From the NCBI GenBank assembly GCA_050875145.1, contig JBNMLH010000009.1, positions 58,710-122,709 of the forward strand: a stretch of 64,000 nucleotides of DNA. The letters run 5' to 3'. The notes under the pieces are model-generated. The model did not search any database. It was not told the origin of the DNA and was given only the letters and a program-made list of their open reading frames with translations. The DNA comes from CAG-411 sp050875145. Lineage in GTDB: Bacteria > Bacillota > Clostridia > Lachnospirales > Lachnospiraceae. The translations under genes were made by a program, and so were the position numbers. Shown in pieces: positions 15,503 through 24,767 of this stretch. The stretch's first letter is position 1. Every line of letters starts with the position of its first letter.

Positions 15503-18500
15503 CTATGTTGTTGCCGGAGTAGGGCTGTCTGTCCGGTTCTGTGCATCCTTCAGCTCATCTATCAGCTTGTAGAGCAGAGGTAAGTCCTTAATCTTGCTTA
15601 TATCTACAGTGAAGCTAATCTGATGGATGGTGGTGCCGCCTTCTTTGCCCCATCTCTCTGATGTGTATGTCTCTTTTGTGGTTGTTGTCTTGCTTTCCTT
15701 TTCCTTTCGTACTGATGCAGCCTTTGAGGTCAAAGCACTTGTGATGTTTGCCCCGGTCTGCTGTACTGTATCACCGCTTTCTTCGTTCTCTCCTTTGACT
15801 ACGCCTTTGACAATCTCTGTCATCTGCTTCCACAGTTCGGATAATGGAAGCACCGCTTCAGCTCCGGCTTCTCCTCCTCCCAAGAGGTTCCCTCCCATTG
15901 CTCCAAAGATGGTTGCTCCGTTCAGGATACCGCCTTCCTTGTACCATTGGATGGAGAAGGATGGCAATGAACCTTTTCCGCCGATACCATAAGGTGCCTG
16001 TCCACCATTTACACTAATATGTGGCAGCTTCAAGTCCGGAAGCTTCCATGAGAAATTGAAAACTCCTTTGATTTTCTCAATCGTACTGGACACTACAGAC
16101 CTTGCCGCTTCAAGTTTTGATGAGAAGGCTGACTTGATACTGTCAAGAACTGAAGAGACCGTATCCTTTGCCGCCTGTATCTTATTGCTTATAGTAGAGC
16201 GTATACTCTCAAGCTTCCCACCTGTCAGATTGTTTATCACGGAGTATGCTGTACTGAAGGTACCCTGTACTCCTGTCATTGTTGCTGCTACAATTCCCTT
16301 TATGCCTCCGCCGCTTGACTGATATGCAGCCTGCATATTGGAGAGCTGTGTGCTTGCATAGTTCTTAGCTGCTAACATTCCGGATGATACTGCATTTGCC
16401 ACACCGGACATCTTCTCACTGAATTGGTTCTTGATGTTTGTGAGCTTTCCGCCCGTCAGGTTGTCAATGAATGTGAAGCCTGCTGTGTAGTATCCCTTCA
16501 CGCCTTCTACAGCCGCCGCTGCTACGCCCTTGATGCCGCCGCCATGTTCTTCATAGGCTGCCTTCATATTGCCAAGCTTTTCCTTCACGGTGTCGGATGC
16601 AGCTCCTAAGATATTTCCAAAGAAGCCCTTCACCGCTTCAAGCCCGTTTTTGATGGTGTCCTTCATCTTCGTTATGGTCTCGGTTGCATCTATGCCGATT
16701 GCCGACAATGCACCACCAACCACATCCAAAAATCCGGATGCAAACCCACCAAGGAATGAGAGGATGGCATCAAAGCAGTTGAAAAAGAAGTCCTTCAGGT
16801 CTCCGACTGCTGCGGATGCAAAGTCAAGAGCTCCCGAAAAATCGCCCTTGAATAGTGAGACAATCATGTTCACCACATTGGTAACAAAGCTCACCAAACT
16901 TGAGAGGGCATTGGTCAACGGGGTCAGTGCGGATATAATTCCCTGAATACAACCAACGAAATGACCAAGTGCTACCGTCAGGACTGCACCTAAGACAGCA
17001 CCTAGTACCTCAAGGATTGGCTGCACCGCCTGATACAGTTCCATGAACTTCTGACCTAGATTTTGTAGGGCAGGCTTCAATGTCTGCCATGCCTGCATGA
17101 AGGATGATTTCACCTGTTCAAATAGTCCAATCCAAAAGCCACGGAAGGCTTCTGACTTATTCCATAGGACTACAAAGGCGGCTACTAGAGCCACTATTCC
17201 GGCTATCACCCACGTTATAGGGGAAGCAAGGAAGGCTGTATTCATTCCCAAGGTTGCGGTCTTCACAAGTCCTATAGCGTTCTTTGCTGACAGGAAAAGC
17301 TTTCCAAGGCTTCCTATCACACCCATCACGCTTCCTGCTATCACAAGGAATACTCCAAGCTTCAGGGCTATGTTCATAATGCTCTGAACCGTTTCCTGAT
17401 TGTTGCTTATCCACTTGGAACCCTTCTGTATCAGTCCGCTCACTTTGTCCATGGTATTGTTGACTGCCGGAAGTAGTCCATTTCCAAGTTCCTCCACATT
17501 GTTGTGTATCTGTTGCTTCAGCACTTGGAACTTCTGCTCCGGTGTGTTGTTGATGGCTTCCGCCATCTCCTCCGTCACAGATATTCCGTTTTTCATGCTT
17601 CCCTGCAAGTCCTGTATTCCACTGTCAAGGGTCTCAACATTGTTGTATAAAAGGTCTATAAGGGCAACCGCCTCATCCGTTCCAAAGGCTTCCTTCAGTT
17701 CCCTCTTCTCTACTGCATCAATGGTCTCCCCATATTTACTCTTCAGCTCTGTCAGGATGTCCGGCATTGATAGTAGCTGATTGTTGGTATCAAGGAAGGT
17801 CAGTCCCAACTTCTCTCCGGCACTGGATGCCTGATTGAGGAAGGACTTATACTTTGTTGCTGCTTCAGAACCGGACATTGTAGTCTGAAGCTGTCCCATT
17901 ATGGCAAGCTGTTCTTCAAGTGGGACATTGGCATTTGTAGCTGTGGCTCCTAGTGCTGATATCGCACTTGCCATCTCGGAGCCGGATGTCTTGTAGTTCT
18001 TAACTGCTGTTGCAATTCCGGCGGAGAACATCTCACCAAACTCAAGGTCAGACATATCATCATAAAAACCTTTATAGATACCGTAACCTGTGGCAAATAG
18101 TGAGCCCATCTCTTCCGTTGTTGATTTTGTGGCTTTACCCGTCAGGGCTGCCAGTTGTGTGAACTGTGCCACGCCTTCATCCGTCAAGGATGCTATACCT
18201 GATTTAATATCATAGGATGCCGTTATGAAGTCCGCTTTGCTTGTTCCTGCCCATGTGTTGGAGAAGCTCTTTGCCGCATCCTCCACCGCCTTCAGGTCTT
18301 TCACTCCCAAAGAGGAAAGCTCTCCAAGTGCGTTCTGTGTATCAAAGGTGGCTGTGACTGTTTTCATGGCAAGCCCGGTGATGGTTCCACCTATTCCTGC
18401 CATTGCTACCCCTGCCTTCTGCATGGTTCCAAAGGCAGAATTGAGCTTGTCTACACTACCGGATACGCTGCTCTGCACACTGTTCATCTGACCGGAAAGA

Positions 18501-18553
18501 TTATCCACCAAGTTCAGGATGACAGACAATTTGTATACTGACTCCATACCCAT
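15503..18553 (-). CDS. Tail tape measure protein
   Basis: The 1016-residue protein has the composition of tape measures: long helical, Ala/Ser/Gly-rich segments, N-terminal coiled coil with SSVSGSVDKLNSAFGTMQKAG, a TP901-type core (about 60-350), hydrophobic stretches near 400-470 and 520-640, and repeated modules KGVAAAAVEGVKGYYTAGF / KGIVAATMTGVQGTFSTAY between about 665 and 800. It sets tail length and is ejected with the DNA. It follows the chaperone genes, as in nearly all long-tailed phages. Confidence 0.92.
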   Translation of the reverse strand: MGMESVYKLSVILNLVDNLSGQMNSVQSSVSGSVDKLNSAFGTMQKAGVAMAGIGGTITGLAMKTVTATFDTQNALGELSSLGVKDLKAVEDAAKSFSNTWAGTSKADFITASYDIKSGIASLTDEGVAQFTQLAALTGKATKSTTEEMGSLFATGYGIYKGFYDDMSDLEFGEMFSAGIATAVKNYKTSGSEMASAISALGATATNANVPLEEQLAIMGQLQTTMSGSEAATKYKSFLNQASSAGEKLGLTFLDTNNQLLSMPDILTELKSKYGETIDAVEKRELKEAFGTDEAVALIDLLYNNVETLDSGIQDLQGSMKNGISVTEEMAEAINNTPEQKFQVLKQQIHNNVEELGNGLLPAVNNTMDKVSGLIQKGSKWISNNQETVQSIMNIALKLGVFLVIAGSVMGVIGSLGKLFLSAKNAIGLVKTATLGMNTAFLASPITWVIAGIVALVAAFVVLWNKSEAFRGFWIGLFEQVKSSFMQAWQTLKPALQNLGQKFMELYQAVQPILEVLGAVLGAVLTVALGHFVGCIQGIISALTPLTNALSSLVSFVTNVVNMIVSLFKGDFSGALDFASAAVGDLKDFFFNCFDAILSFLGGFASGFLDVVGGALSAIGIDATETITKMKDTIKNGLEAVKGFFGNILGAASDTVKEKLGNMKAAYEEHGGGIKGVAAAAVEGVKGYYTAGFTFIDNLTGGKLTNIKNQFSEKMSGVANAVSSGMLAAKNYASTQLSNMQAAYQSSGGGIKGIVAATMTGVQGTFSTAYSVINNLTGGKLESIRSTISNKIQAAKDTVSSVLDSIKSAFSSKLEAARSVVSSTIEKIKGVFNFSWKLPDLKLPHISVNGGQAPYGIGGKGSLPSFSIQWYKEGGILNGATIFGAMGGNLLGGGEAGAEAVLPLSELWKQMTEIVKGVVKGENEESGDTVQQTGANITSALTSKAASVRKEKESKTTTTKETYTSERWGKEGGTTIHQISFTVDISKIKDLPLLYKLIDELKDAQNRTDSPTPATT

Positions 18554-18625
18554 GCAACCACCTCCCTGTTGCTTTTTACTTAAAATGTGATATACTATTC
18601 CTTACAAGACCATAGAGGTGTATCA

Positions 18626-18657
18626 AGTCCCACAGTTTCCGGCTGTGGGGCTTTTTT
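18626..18657 (+). terminator. Terminator-like hairpin on the antisense strand
   Basis: AGTCCCACAG and CTGTGGGGCT form a ten-base stem (one wobble) followed by TTTTTATT on the plus strand only. All genes here read on the minus strand, so it would stop antisense transcripts; it lies exactly between the chaperone frames and the tape measure. Confidence 0.6.
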
Positions 18658-18885
18658 ATTCGTCATTACTAAAATTGTCTGCTATTCCTTTTGCTACGCC
18701 TGTCTCAATATCTTCAATTCTCATCTCTCTTGCACAGTCCGCTTGACCATACAGCTCAAAGAACTCTTCAAAGGTCAGGTCTTCAAAGCTTTCTGGAAGC
18801 AGTTCCTTGGGAAGATAGGTATATATGACCATCTTCCCATAGCTCACAAAGCTGCTCTTGAACCGCTCCTTGGCATCCTCTACAG
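18656..18885 (-). CDS. Tail assembly chaperone, frameshift extension
   Basis: This frame lies -1 to the end of the upstream chaperone gene and is open from the slippery site through to 18656. After slipping at A AAA AAG the ribosome would continue with AVEDAKERFKSSFVSYGKMV and about 55 further residues, giving an extended chaperone of about 205 residues. It has no good start of its own (only a GTG at 18847). The lambda gpG-T and Mu gp41/42 pairs use the same design, in which the extended form binds the tape measure. Confidence 0.8.
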
Positions 18886-19275
18886 CTTTTTTACTGATGT
18901 AGTGTCTGCCAGTCCAAGCATACGGAGAAGCTTATCTGCAAGGCTGATAGTGATTGCCGGATACTCCTCCACTGTTTCCTTGAGCATGTCTCTCTGCTCA
19001 TCAATGATGTTGTCAAAAGCAAAGCTCTTAGATGCCTTTGTCACAGAGTTGGACATGGTCTTCACATATCTGTCATAGGATGCTGCCTTCGGCTTCTTGA
19101 AGAGGAATGTGAACTCATCCTCTGTCTCATCATCCACCTGTACCGTTGTTACTACCGTGTAGACCTTCTCATCTGAAGCTGCATATTTCTTCTTCAGGCT
19201 CTCCACATCTGTCTTCTTCTCTGCATCAGCAGCCTTTCCTGCATTGAGGAGCTGCTCTTCTCTTGTATCATTCAT
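18880..19275 (-). CDS. Tail assembly chaperone (Mu gp41-like)
   Basis: A 131-residue helical protein between the tail tube and tape measure genes. The core EDEFTFLFKKPKAASYDRYVKTMS and the C-terminal PAITISLADKLLRMLGL region match tail chaperones of contractile phages. Its last codons before the stop contain the slippery heptamer, so most ribosomes should make this short form and some an extended one. Confidence 0.85.
   Translation of the reverse strand: MNDTREEQLLNAGKAADAEKKTDVESLKKKYAASDEKVYTVVTTVQVDDETEDEFTFLFKKPKAASYDRYVKTMSNSVTKASKSFAFDNIIDEQRDMLKETVEEYPAITISLADKLLRMLGLADTTSVKKL
18886..18892 (-). promoter_or_regulatory. Programmed -1 ribosomal frameshift site A AAA AAG
   Basis: In the reading frame of the chaperone the codons are GTA AAA AAG CTG TAG, so A AAA AAG fits the X XXY YYZ rule in the zero frame, with the stop codon only two codons later. 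This is one of the strongest bacterial slippery heptamers (as in E. coli dnaX). Confidence 0.88.
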
Positions 19276-19314
19276 GGTTTATACCTCCGTTTTTGTCATT
19301 TATTTTGTTATTAG

Positions 19315-19761
19315 TTACGCATCAAGACCATTGATTTTGATACCGCCCATTGCCATACCATCAAGGTCTACCTTCATGGACTTGTCTCCCTGTGCCGCCT
19401 TGAAGCTACGCTTTGACAGCACAACATTGGTCAGGACATCCGTACAGGTTGCAGCTCCTTCGTCTGCATAGTTCACTACAATCTTCGGGATAACATACTT
19501 GTAGAAGTTCTTGTATCCCTTTGACTGGATGACCCTGCACATCTCATTGAAGTCCTCACGGAGCAGGGAAATCTTGACGGAGTTCTTCTGATTTCCGGTA
19601 CCATAACCTCTAATCTTTCCGCCCTTGCCATAGATAGGCTCTTTTTCCTCCTCATCATCATAGGAGATTTCCATGGGTTCCATGTTCTCCATGCCGGAAG
19701 CTGTGATTGTCACACTTGACCAGTCATAGGCTTTTCCGTTGATTAACTGCTTGTTTGCCAT
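19315..19761 (-). CDS. Tail tube protein
   Basis: 148 residues, XkdM-like/Mu gp40 class: starts with MANKQLINGKAYDWSSVTI, then ISYDDEEEKEPIYGKGGKIRGYGTGNQKNSVKISL, a pattern common in Firmicutes contractile tail tubes. It follows the sheath gene by 17 bases and forms the inner channel of the tail. Confidence 0.88.
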   Translation of the reverse strand: MANKQLINGKAYDWSSVTITASGMENMEPMEISYDDEEEKEPIYGKGGKIRGYGTGNQKNSVKISLLREDFNEMCRVIQSKGYKNFYKYVIPKIVVNYADEGAATCTDVLTNVVLSKRSFKAAQGDKSMKVDLDGMAMGGIKINGLDA

Positions 19762-19778
19762 CTGCCTCTACCTCCTTC

Positions 19779-21197
19779 CTAAGATGCTGAATAAGGGTTC
19801 TCTACTGCAAATGTGAGGTTCATCTCCCTCACATGACCCATAGGTACATAAGTGATATTGATGTCAAGCTTCTCATCCACAAGGATGTTGAGGTTCTCCG
19901 TGTCAATGGTCACGCTTCCGGAGCTTATGATTTTATCACGGACAGCATCTTCCACAGGTGTATTGAGCTGCTCCTGAATATTGGTGATGCTTGTCTCAAT
20001 ATCTTCCGGGTCAACCTCCACCTGAAGCTCATCAAGTGCCTTTGCCCTGACAGCCTTGACAAGTCTGTTCGATACCCTGACATCTTCAGCATAGGAGTAG
20101 TCACTACCTTCAGGTGACATCATGTTTGCAGAGGTCACATAGTAGTCTTCCTTGCCAATGTACTGCCTGATGGTCACATACTTTGCCTTGTCCAAGGTCT
20201 CAATATAGTCCTCAATTCCTTCAGGAAGGAGCTTGAGAAGCTTTGCTTCAGAGATAGGGAAGCTCTTCACCTCTCCAATGCTCTGTGACTCTTTGGCTCT
20301 TCCATAGAGTCCGGTCACAATTCCTGCATTGTTGATGTCCTGAACCCTTCCATCCATTCTCTGATAACGGGAATTGCTACATACAACCTGCATGTAGATA
20401 TTGTTGATGCCCTTCCGTTCCTCAAGCATTGCGTTCACATAATCCTCAAGGCTCTCATCCGCCTTCTTTCCTCTTGCCTCACAGACAAAGAACAGAGGTC
20501 TCTTGTACTTAGTCAGGAAGTCATTGGCAATCGTACACAGAGAAGCCCACAAAGCCTTGGATGATACTCCAACGATATGAACGAACTCAAACATAAGAGG
20601 GCTGTTGATGAGGCTCTCAACCGCACTGATTACTGACTCATTGCTCATAGCCGGTGATGTGGAGGAGAATGTGAAACGGTCTCCCTCCATAAAGCTGTCA
20701 CCGCCTTCTGCATCCGTGAACTTTGCAGTCAGTCCGGTAGTTGCCAGTTCTGCCTCTCCGGTGATAGGTATTGTCATTTCCTCTGTGAAGGTATTTCCTC
20801 CATCCAATGAGTATCTGAAGCTTCCCTCATTGCACTCTCCGGCATCCATTACCTCAACCACAATGTCATAGGCATTGTTAGGGCTTCCCTTTACCTCAAA
20901 GGTACCGTATCCCTTTTTGTCTTCCGTGATTTTTCCAATGGTTCCGGCTGTCCCTGCTTTCACCGGGATGCAATAGATTGAGGATGCTCCCCACTCAACC
21001 GCATCAATGCAGGCATCAGCAAGAGGTGTGTTGCCAACCTTCTCCTTGATTTTCTTGGCGTTCATTGTGCCACTAATCAGGATAGGTGACTTGCTTTCCA
21101 CATTGGAAATGCCGATTTTGATTGATGTCCCGGTACCCGTGGAGCTGCTTCTCCCAAGGTTCCCGTCTTCGACTTTTACATTTACATCTCCAAACAT
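19779..21197 (-). CDS. Tail sheath protein (DUF2586-like)
   Basis: The 472-residue protein begins with GDVNVKVEDGNLGRSSSTGTGTSIKIGIS and continues with GMNAKKIKEKVGNTPLADACIDAVEWGASSIYCIPV-like sequence, the start of Mu-like sheath proteins; the C-terminal part (about 350-470) has the beta-strand exchange region ending in VPMGHVREMNLTFAVENPY. It shows the virion has a contractile tail (myovirus morphology). The start overlaps the previous stop (TAATG). Confidence 0.88.
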   Translation of the reverse strand: MFGDVNVKVEDGNLGRSSSTGTGTSIKIGISNVESKSPILISGTMNAKKIKEKVGNTPLADACIDAVEWGASSIYCIPVKAGTAGTIGKITEDKKGYGTFEVKGSPNNAYDIVVEVMDAGECNEGSFRYSLDGGNTFTEEMTIPITGEAELATTGLTAKFTDAEGGDSFMEGDRFTFSSTSPAMSNESVISAVESLINSPLMFEFVHIVGVSSKALWASLCTIANDFLTKYKRPLFFVCEARGKKADESLEDYVNAMLEERKGINNIYMQVVCSNSRYQRMDGRVQDINNAGIVTGLYGRAKESQSIGEVKSFPISEAKLLKLLPEGIEDYIETLDKAKYVTIRQYIGKEDYYVTSANMMSPEGSDYSYAEDVRVSNRLVKAVRAKALDELQVEVDPEDIETSITNIQEQLNTPVEDAVRDKIISSGSVTIDTENLNILVDEKLDINITYVPMGHVREMNLTFAVENPYSAS

Positions 21198-21409
21198 TAT
21201 CCCTTTGCCTCCTTGTCTTTCTTACTCCCGTCAACCGGGGCTTTCCGGAAGGCTTCACAGGCTTCTTTGAACTCTTTCTCTTCCACCTGTCTTCCACTCT
21301 TCCATCCGTTTGCTGCCTTCGTTCCTTCAAACACCGCATCAGATACACCAAGTTTCTGCTTGAGTTCCTCAATGCTCATTAAGGATGCAGCCTGTTTTGT
21401 TTCTGCCAT
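21197..21409 (-). CDS. Small protein before the sheath gene (Mu gp38 position)
   Basis: 70 residues; N-terminus helical with MSIEELKQKLGVSDAVFEGTKAANGWKSG, C-terminus basic. It lies where Mu has gp38. The LKQKLGVSDAVFEGTKAANGW part looks like a small helical bundle; function unknown. Confidence 0.65.
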   Translation of the reverse strand: MAETKQAASLMSIEELKQKLGVSDAVFEGTKAANGWKSGRQVEEKEFKEACEAFRKAPVDGSKKDKEAKG

Positions 21410-21421
21410 GATTATTCCTCC

Positions 21422-21895
21422 TTATCCGACAGAGCCAATGTCCATTGGCTTAATGTCTCTATCTTGATAGATACCGCCTTCAAAAGTGATGTCGAACTGT
21501 ACCGCTACTTTCGCCTTCAGGATACTGTCACCCTCTTCTACCCAGTCCGCTTCACCTACCACGATATTCACCCAGTTACCATCCACATCAATTCCCTTCT
21601 TCAGGTTTTGGAGAAAGTTCTCAAGGATTTCCTCCACCTTCTCCTCTGATGTGTCCGCTATCACTACATGGAGTGATGTGCTCCTGTCCCACAGCTTCAC
21701 TCTACGCTTCCGCTGCCCCTCTTGGTCTATGTATGTTTTTTTTGAGCCGGAGCGTGCGAATGTCTCACCGTTTCGCAATACTGCACCAACGTGGACTTCG
21801 TTTCCTGCCTTCAGCTTTTTCATATTGGTGTAGACCTGACTCTTGATGCCGGAGCTCTTCAGCGTTTCTATTAAGTAGTTCCTTTCCTTTACCAT
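21422..21895 (-). CDS. Mu gp37-like tail terminator/neck protein (DUF1834-like)
   Basis: 157 residues, with VVIADTSEEKVEEILENFLQNL in the middle and a C-terminal VQFDITFEGGIYQDRDIKPM strand region. Order after the gpG-like gene and before the sheath agrees with Mu gp37, which closes the tail tube at the head end. Moderate certainty, based on order and size. Confidence 0.7.
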   Translation of the reverse strand: MVKERNYLIETLKSSGIKSQVYTNMKKLKAGNEVHVGAVLRNGETFARSGSKKTYIDQEGQRKRRVKLWDRSTSLHVVIADTSEEKVEEILENFLQNLKKGIDVDGNWVNIVVGEADWVEEGDSILKAKVAVQFDITFEGGIYQDRDIKPMDIGSVG

Positions 21896-21898
21896 GTC

Positions 21899-22387
21899 CT
21901 ACTCCTCAAAAATTTCCTCCAAGGTGTCCTTGATGTCCTGCTCATCCTCTTCACTGATACCCAAGAACGGTCTTGGTGGTATGCTTACTTTGACAGAGGC
22001 TACTCTCTTCCATTGTCCACCAATCTTGAATGTGAGGTACTTTTTATTCTTTGCTCTTATTGTCCGCTCATCACCAAATTGGTGTGTGGCAGCCCTGATG
22101 TCATTGGTACCTACTGCAAGTCCACTGTCACTCACTTCTGACCGGATGCTTGTTTTGAGCTGTGTGGTCTTGGTGAGCGTCTTGCCGCCTTCCTCCTGTG
22201 CCCGGATGGATGGCTTCCAACTTGTACCTTCCGGAGTCTTCTCCTCCGTGAAGCGTTCCACTGTGGAAGTCCTCAATCCTTCCGCTATGGAGTTCAGAAC
22301 CCCACGGGTCTCAAGGTGGCTCAATCGGTTCAGGCGTTGGAGCAGCTCATCAGTATCTCCGGACATCTCTGCCCTGATTGACGACAT
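21899..22387 (-). CDS. Phage virion morphogenesis protein (Mu gpG-like)
   Basis: 162 residues. The pattern LLQRLNRLSHLETRGVLNSIAEGLRTSTVERFTEEKTPEGTSWKPS and later IRAATHQFGDERTIRAKN is characteristic of gpG/virion-morphogenesis (tail completion) proteins. In Mu, gene G lies before I; here it has moved to between the gp36- and gp37-like genes. Confidence 0.88.
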   Translation of the reverse strand: MSSIRAEMSGDTDELLQRLNRLSHLETRGVLNSIAEGLRTSTVERFTEEKTPEGTSWKPSIRAQEEGGKTLTKTTQLKTSIRSEVSDSGLAVGTNDIRAATHQFGDERTIRAKNKKYLTFKIGGQWKRVASVKVSIPPRPFLGISEEDEQDIKDTLEEIFEE

Positions 22388-22391
22388 CCCA

Positions 22392-22853
22392 TCACCATCC
22401 TCTCATACTGTCCCTTGAGAACACCCTGCCTGAAGACTTCATCTTGAAGCCATTGGCTGCTTCGCTGCTTCCTCCTTTTTCCTCAACGCCTATGCTTATG
22501 ATGCCCTTTGCCACATCAAGCAGAAACTTGATGGCTGCGTTGTATCGGTTCAGGAAGGTCTTCTCCCGGTCACTCTCATCTATACCTGTCCTTGATACAA
22601 GGTTGTATACAGATATGTCTTTTGCAAATTTGTTGATGACCTGTGGTGTCTTAGTGAAGGGAACTCTGTACCGTTTGGCAAGGTACCCGTCAATCTCGGC
22701 ACAAGCATCAGATATAGCAGACTCACATAGTGTTGCAATCTTAGCTTCACGCTCCTGCTCATCTTCTATGTACTCATCTCCAATGATGACATTCTTCATA
22801 TCATCCTTTATCATTTCAAGAACCTCTCCAACAGTACAGTACATTCCAATCAC
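22392..22853 (-). CDS. Mu gp36-like head-tail connector (DUF1320)
   Basis: 153 residues with MYCTVGEVLEMI, CAEIDGYLAKRYRVPF and VINKFAKDISVYNLVSR, the DUF1320 pattern of Mu gp36, a small helical neck protein. It follows the capsid gene by seven bases. Confidence 0.85.
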   Translation of the reverse strand: MIGMYCTVGEVLEMIKDDMKNVIIGDEYIEDEQEREAKIATLCESAISDACAEIDGYLAKRYRVPFTKTPQVINKFAKDISVYNLVSRTGIDESDREKTFLNRYNAAIKFLLDVAKGIISIGVEEKGGSSEAANGFKMKSSGRVFSRDSMRGW

Positions 22854-22860
22854 CTACTTC

Positions 22861-23763
22861 TTATCCCTGTGCCTGTGCTTCTACTTCTCCGGTAGAGCCA
22901 TACGCCATCTGCCAAAAACCATATCCTGCATTGCTTCTTCCATCAGCTCCATACAGGTACTCATCCAACATGAAGACATTCTCATCAGTGTCTCTTGTTA
23001 AGGATGTGAACTTGATTTTCTTTCTAAGCTGATAGATGAAAGGCTTCAGGAAGCGGTTGGTGCAAAGAAGGAACCAATACTCCGGATGCTCTGCAAGGGC
23101 AGGCTCTACATGAAGCTTTGCTGTTCCCTTCAGCACGTTTGTGGTACCGTCAATCTGGTCTGCTTCCAAGATGAGCCTTGCTGTCTCCTCCAATGCCGGA
23201 GGTACAACCAAAAGGTCAGGCACAAGCTTCAGGCTCTTGCCCTTATCTCCCTTGATGCTCATAATGGAGCTTCTTCCTTCCATGTAGGACTCCCTTGACA
23301 GCTTCTTATTGCTTCTGTTGCTGTAGGTCGCATCACCTACCTTGTGGGCTGTATTAAAGAATGAAAGCCCGTCATAGCACTTCTCATTGAAGCCGCTCAT
23401 CATAGCACCAAAGACAAGCTCATCCGGATGCAATGCAGCAGCTTCTCCCATGTTGGAGAAGAGAGGAGTATACACTCCATACTTGTCATCCTCAATGTCA
23501 TCTCTCGGTACACCAATGGTCATCTCAAACTTTTTGTTCTTGATGAGGTAGTCATAAGCAGCAAGAGCCTGTACTTCTCTCTCACCAATCCACTCTCTCA
23601 TGCCCGGCATCTGACCAAGCCACTTGTAATCCTGCTCTCCTGTGGTGCTCGGTACCACAGTTGCAACCTTCTGATAATTGGACTGTGTGGTATCAAAGCT
23701 CTTGTTGAAAGCTGTTGAGTATCCCACTGTAAGTCCGTGTAAATTTGCCTGATTAACAATCAT
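22861..23763 (-). CDS. Major capsid protein (Mu gpT-like)
   Basis: The 300-residue protein matches Mu-like major head subunits: N-terminal ANLHGLTVGYSTAFNKSFD, then WLGQMPGMREWIGEREVQAL, and DDIEDDKYGVYTPLFSNMG and DGLSFFNTAHKVGD further on, all typical of gpT. Size agrees with Mu (305). It assembles around the scaffold made from the nested I/Z gene. Confidence 0.93.
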   Translation of the reverse strand: MIVNQANLHGLTVGYSTAFNKSFDTTQSNYQKVATVVPSTTGEQDYKWLGQMPGMREWIGEREVQALAAYDYLIKNKKFEMTIGVPRDDIEDDKYGVYTPLFSNMGEAAALHPDELVFGAMMSGFNEKCYDGLSFFNTAHKVGDATYSNRSNKKLSRESYMEGRSSIMSIKGDKGKSLKLVPDLLVVPPALEETARLILEADQIDGTTNVLKGTAKLHVEPALAEHPEYWFLLCTNRFLKPFIYQLRKKIKFTSLTRDTDENVFMLDEYLYGADGRSNAGYGFWQMAYGSTGEVEAQAQG

Positions 23764-23777
23764 GTTTCATGTCCTCC

Positions 23778-24167
23778 TTATACCTGTGTTATGTCTACTG
23801 TAACGCCATCATCATCTACCTCTAAGATGGTGCCTGCTACACTTGAGCCATCCGCTGTGATGGTCACTGTCTTCTCATCCTTGATGTAGCACTTCTTCAG
23901 GATGTCAGTCTCTTTGATGGTTCCATCATTCTCCCATACGAATGTCCCACGCTTCACACTGACAGTCTGCTCACCATCTGCCCCGTTACGGTTGTCACAA
24001 TATCTCTGCACACATCCGGCAATCAGGAGCCCGGCGGAAGCAGTTGCCTCTACTGCATAACCATCTGAATTGATGGCTGCCATTGTTGCCTCTGTCAGTT
24101 CTGCTCCTCCCTTGACAGGGATGTTGAGCATCCGGTTCCCGGTTCTCTCGTTTCCTGCTCTGTTCAT
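23778..24167 (-). CDS. Capsid decoration-like protein
   Basis: A 129-residue beta-rich protein between the protease/scaffold and capsid genes. The middle shows GYAVEATASAGLLIAGCVQRYCDN and the end VAGTILEVDDDGVTVDI, which resembles head decoration or capsid-fibre proteins of Mu-like prophages. Function is inferred from place and fold type. Confidence 0.65.
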   Translation of the reverse strand: MNRAGNERTGNRMLNIPVKGGAELTEATMAAINSDGYAVEATASAGLLIAGCVQRYCDNRNGADGEQTVSVKRGTFVWENDGTIKETDILKKCYIKDEKTVTITADGSSVAGTILEVDDDGVTVDITQV

Positions 24168-24170
24168 CTC

Positions 24171-24767
24171 TTAGTCCTCCTTCTTGTTGTACTTCTTAAC
24201 ATCCTCCATGGATACTCCCATGTTCTTGAGGATGGCTATATCCACCTCATCAGAGTTGGAAGCTGCCGGAGCATCCTTCAGGTCAAGCTTGCCCTGCGGA
24301 ACTACTACAGGAGCCTTGTCCACAAAGCCCTTGAAGCCTTCCATATCCTTCAGGGCGTATGACTTAGCCCATTCAGACTGTGCGGCTGTGATTTTTCCTG
24401 TCTTCAATGCCTTCTGAACCTCCTCATCTGCATCTCTTTCAGCCATACGCTGCTTGAGTGCAAGGAGTTCAGCCTGTGTATCCGGTGCTCCTGCCTTCAG
24501 AGCCATGATGGAAGCTGCCACATCCTCGGTCTTGGCATCCGCCTTCAGTCCAAGCATGGAAAGGATGGTGCTGTTTGCCACCATGTCAGCCCCTTCAGGC
24601 TTCGGTTCACCATCTCCCGGCTTCCCATCTCCTTCACCCGGCTTCTTTCCATCCATTTCTTTGAGCTTCTCTGCTGCTTTTGCAGCATCCTCAACCGCTT
24701 TCTTGATTTCCTCTTCCGTTGCGGTCTCCGGAAGTCCTAATGCCTTTGCAAGTTCCTTTAAGTCCAT
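24171..24767 (-). CDS. Nested in-frame scaffold protein (Mu gpZ-like)
   Basis: Codon 158 of the protease gene is an ATG preceded at seven bases by AAGGAGG, the strongest ribosome site in the gene. Translation there gives a 198-residue protein beginning MDLKELAKALGLPETATEE, which lacks the protease domain and is mostly acidic helix. Mu makes gpZ from gene I in the same way. Confidence 0.85.
   Translation of the reverse strand: MDLKELAKALGLPETATEEEIKKAVEDAAKAAEKLKEMDGKKPGEGDGKPGDGEPKPEGADMVANSTILSMLGLKADAKTEDVAASIMALKAGAPDTQAELLALKQRMAERDADEEVQKALKTGKITAAQSEWAKSYALKDMEGFKGFVDKAPVVVPQGKLDLKDAPAASNSDEVDIAILKNMGVSMEDVKKYNKKED

Noticed and set aside
18587..19078. Plus-strand 163-residue frame over the tail chaperone
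   Set aside because: It is the opposite strand of a well-supported chaperone gene and its frameshift extension.
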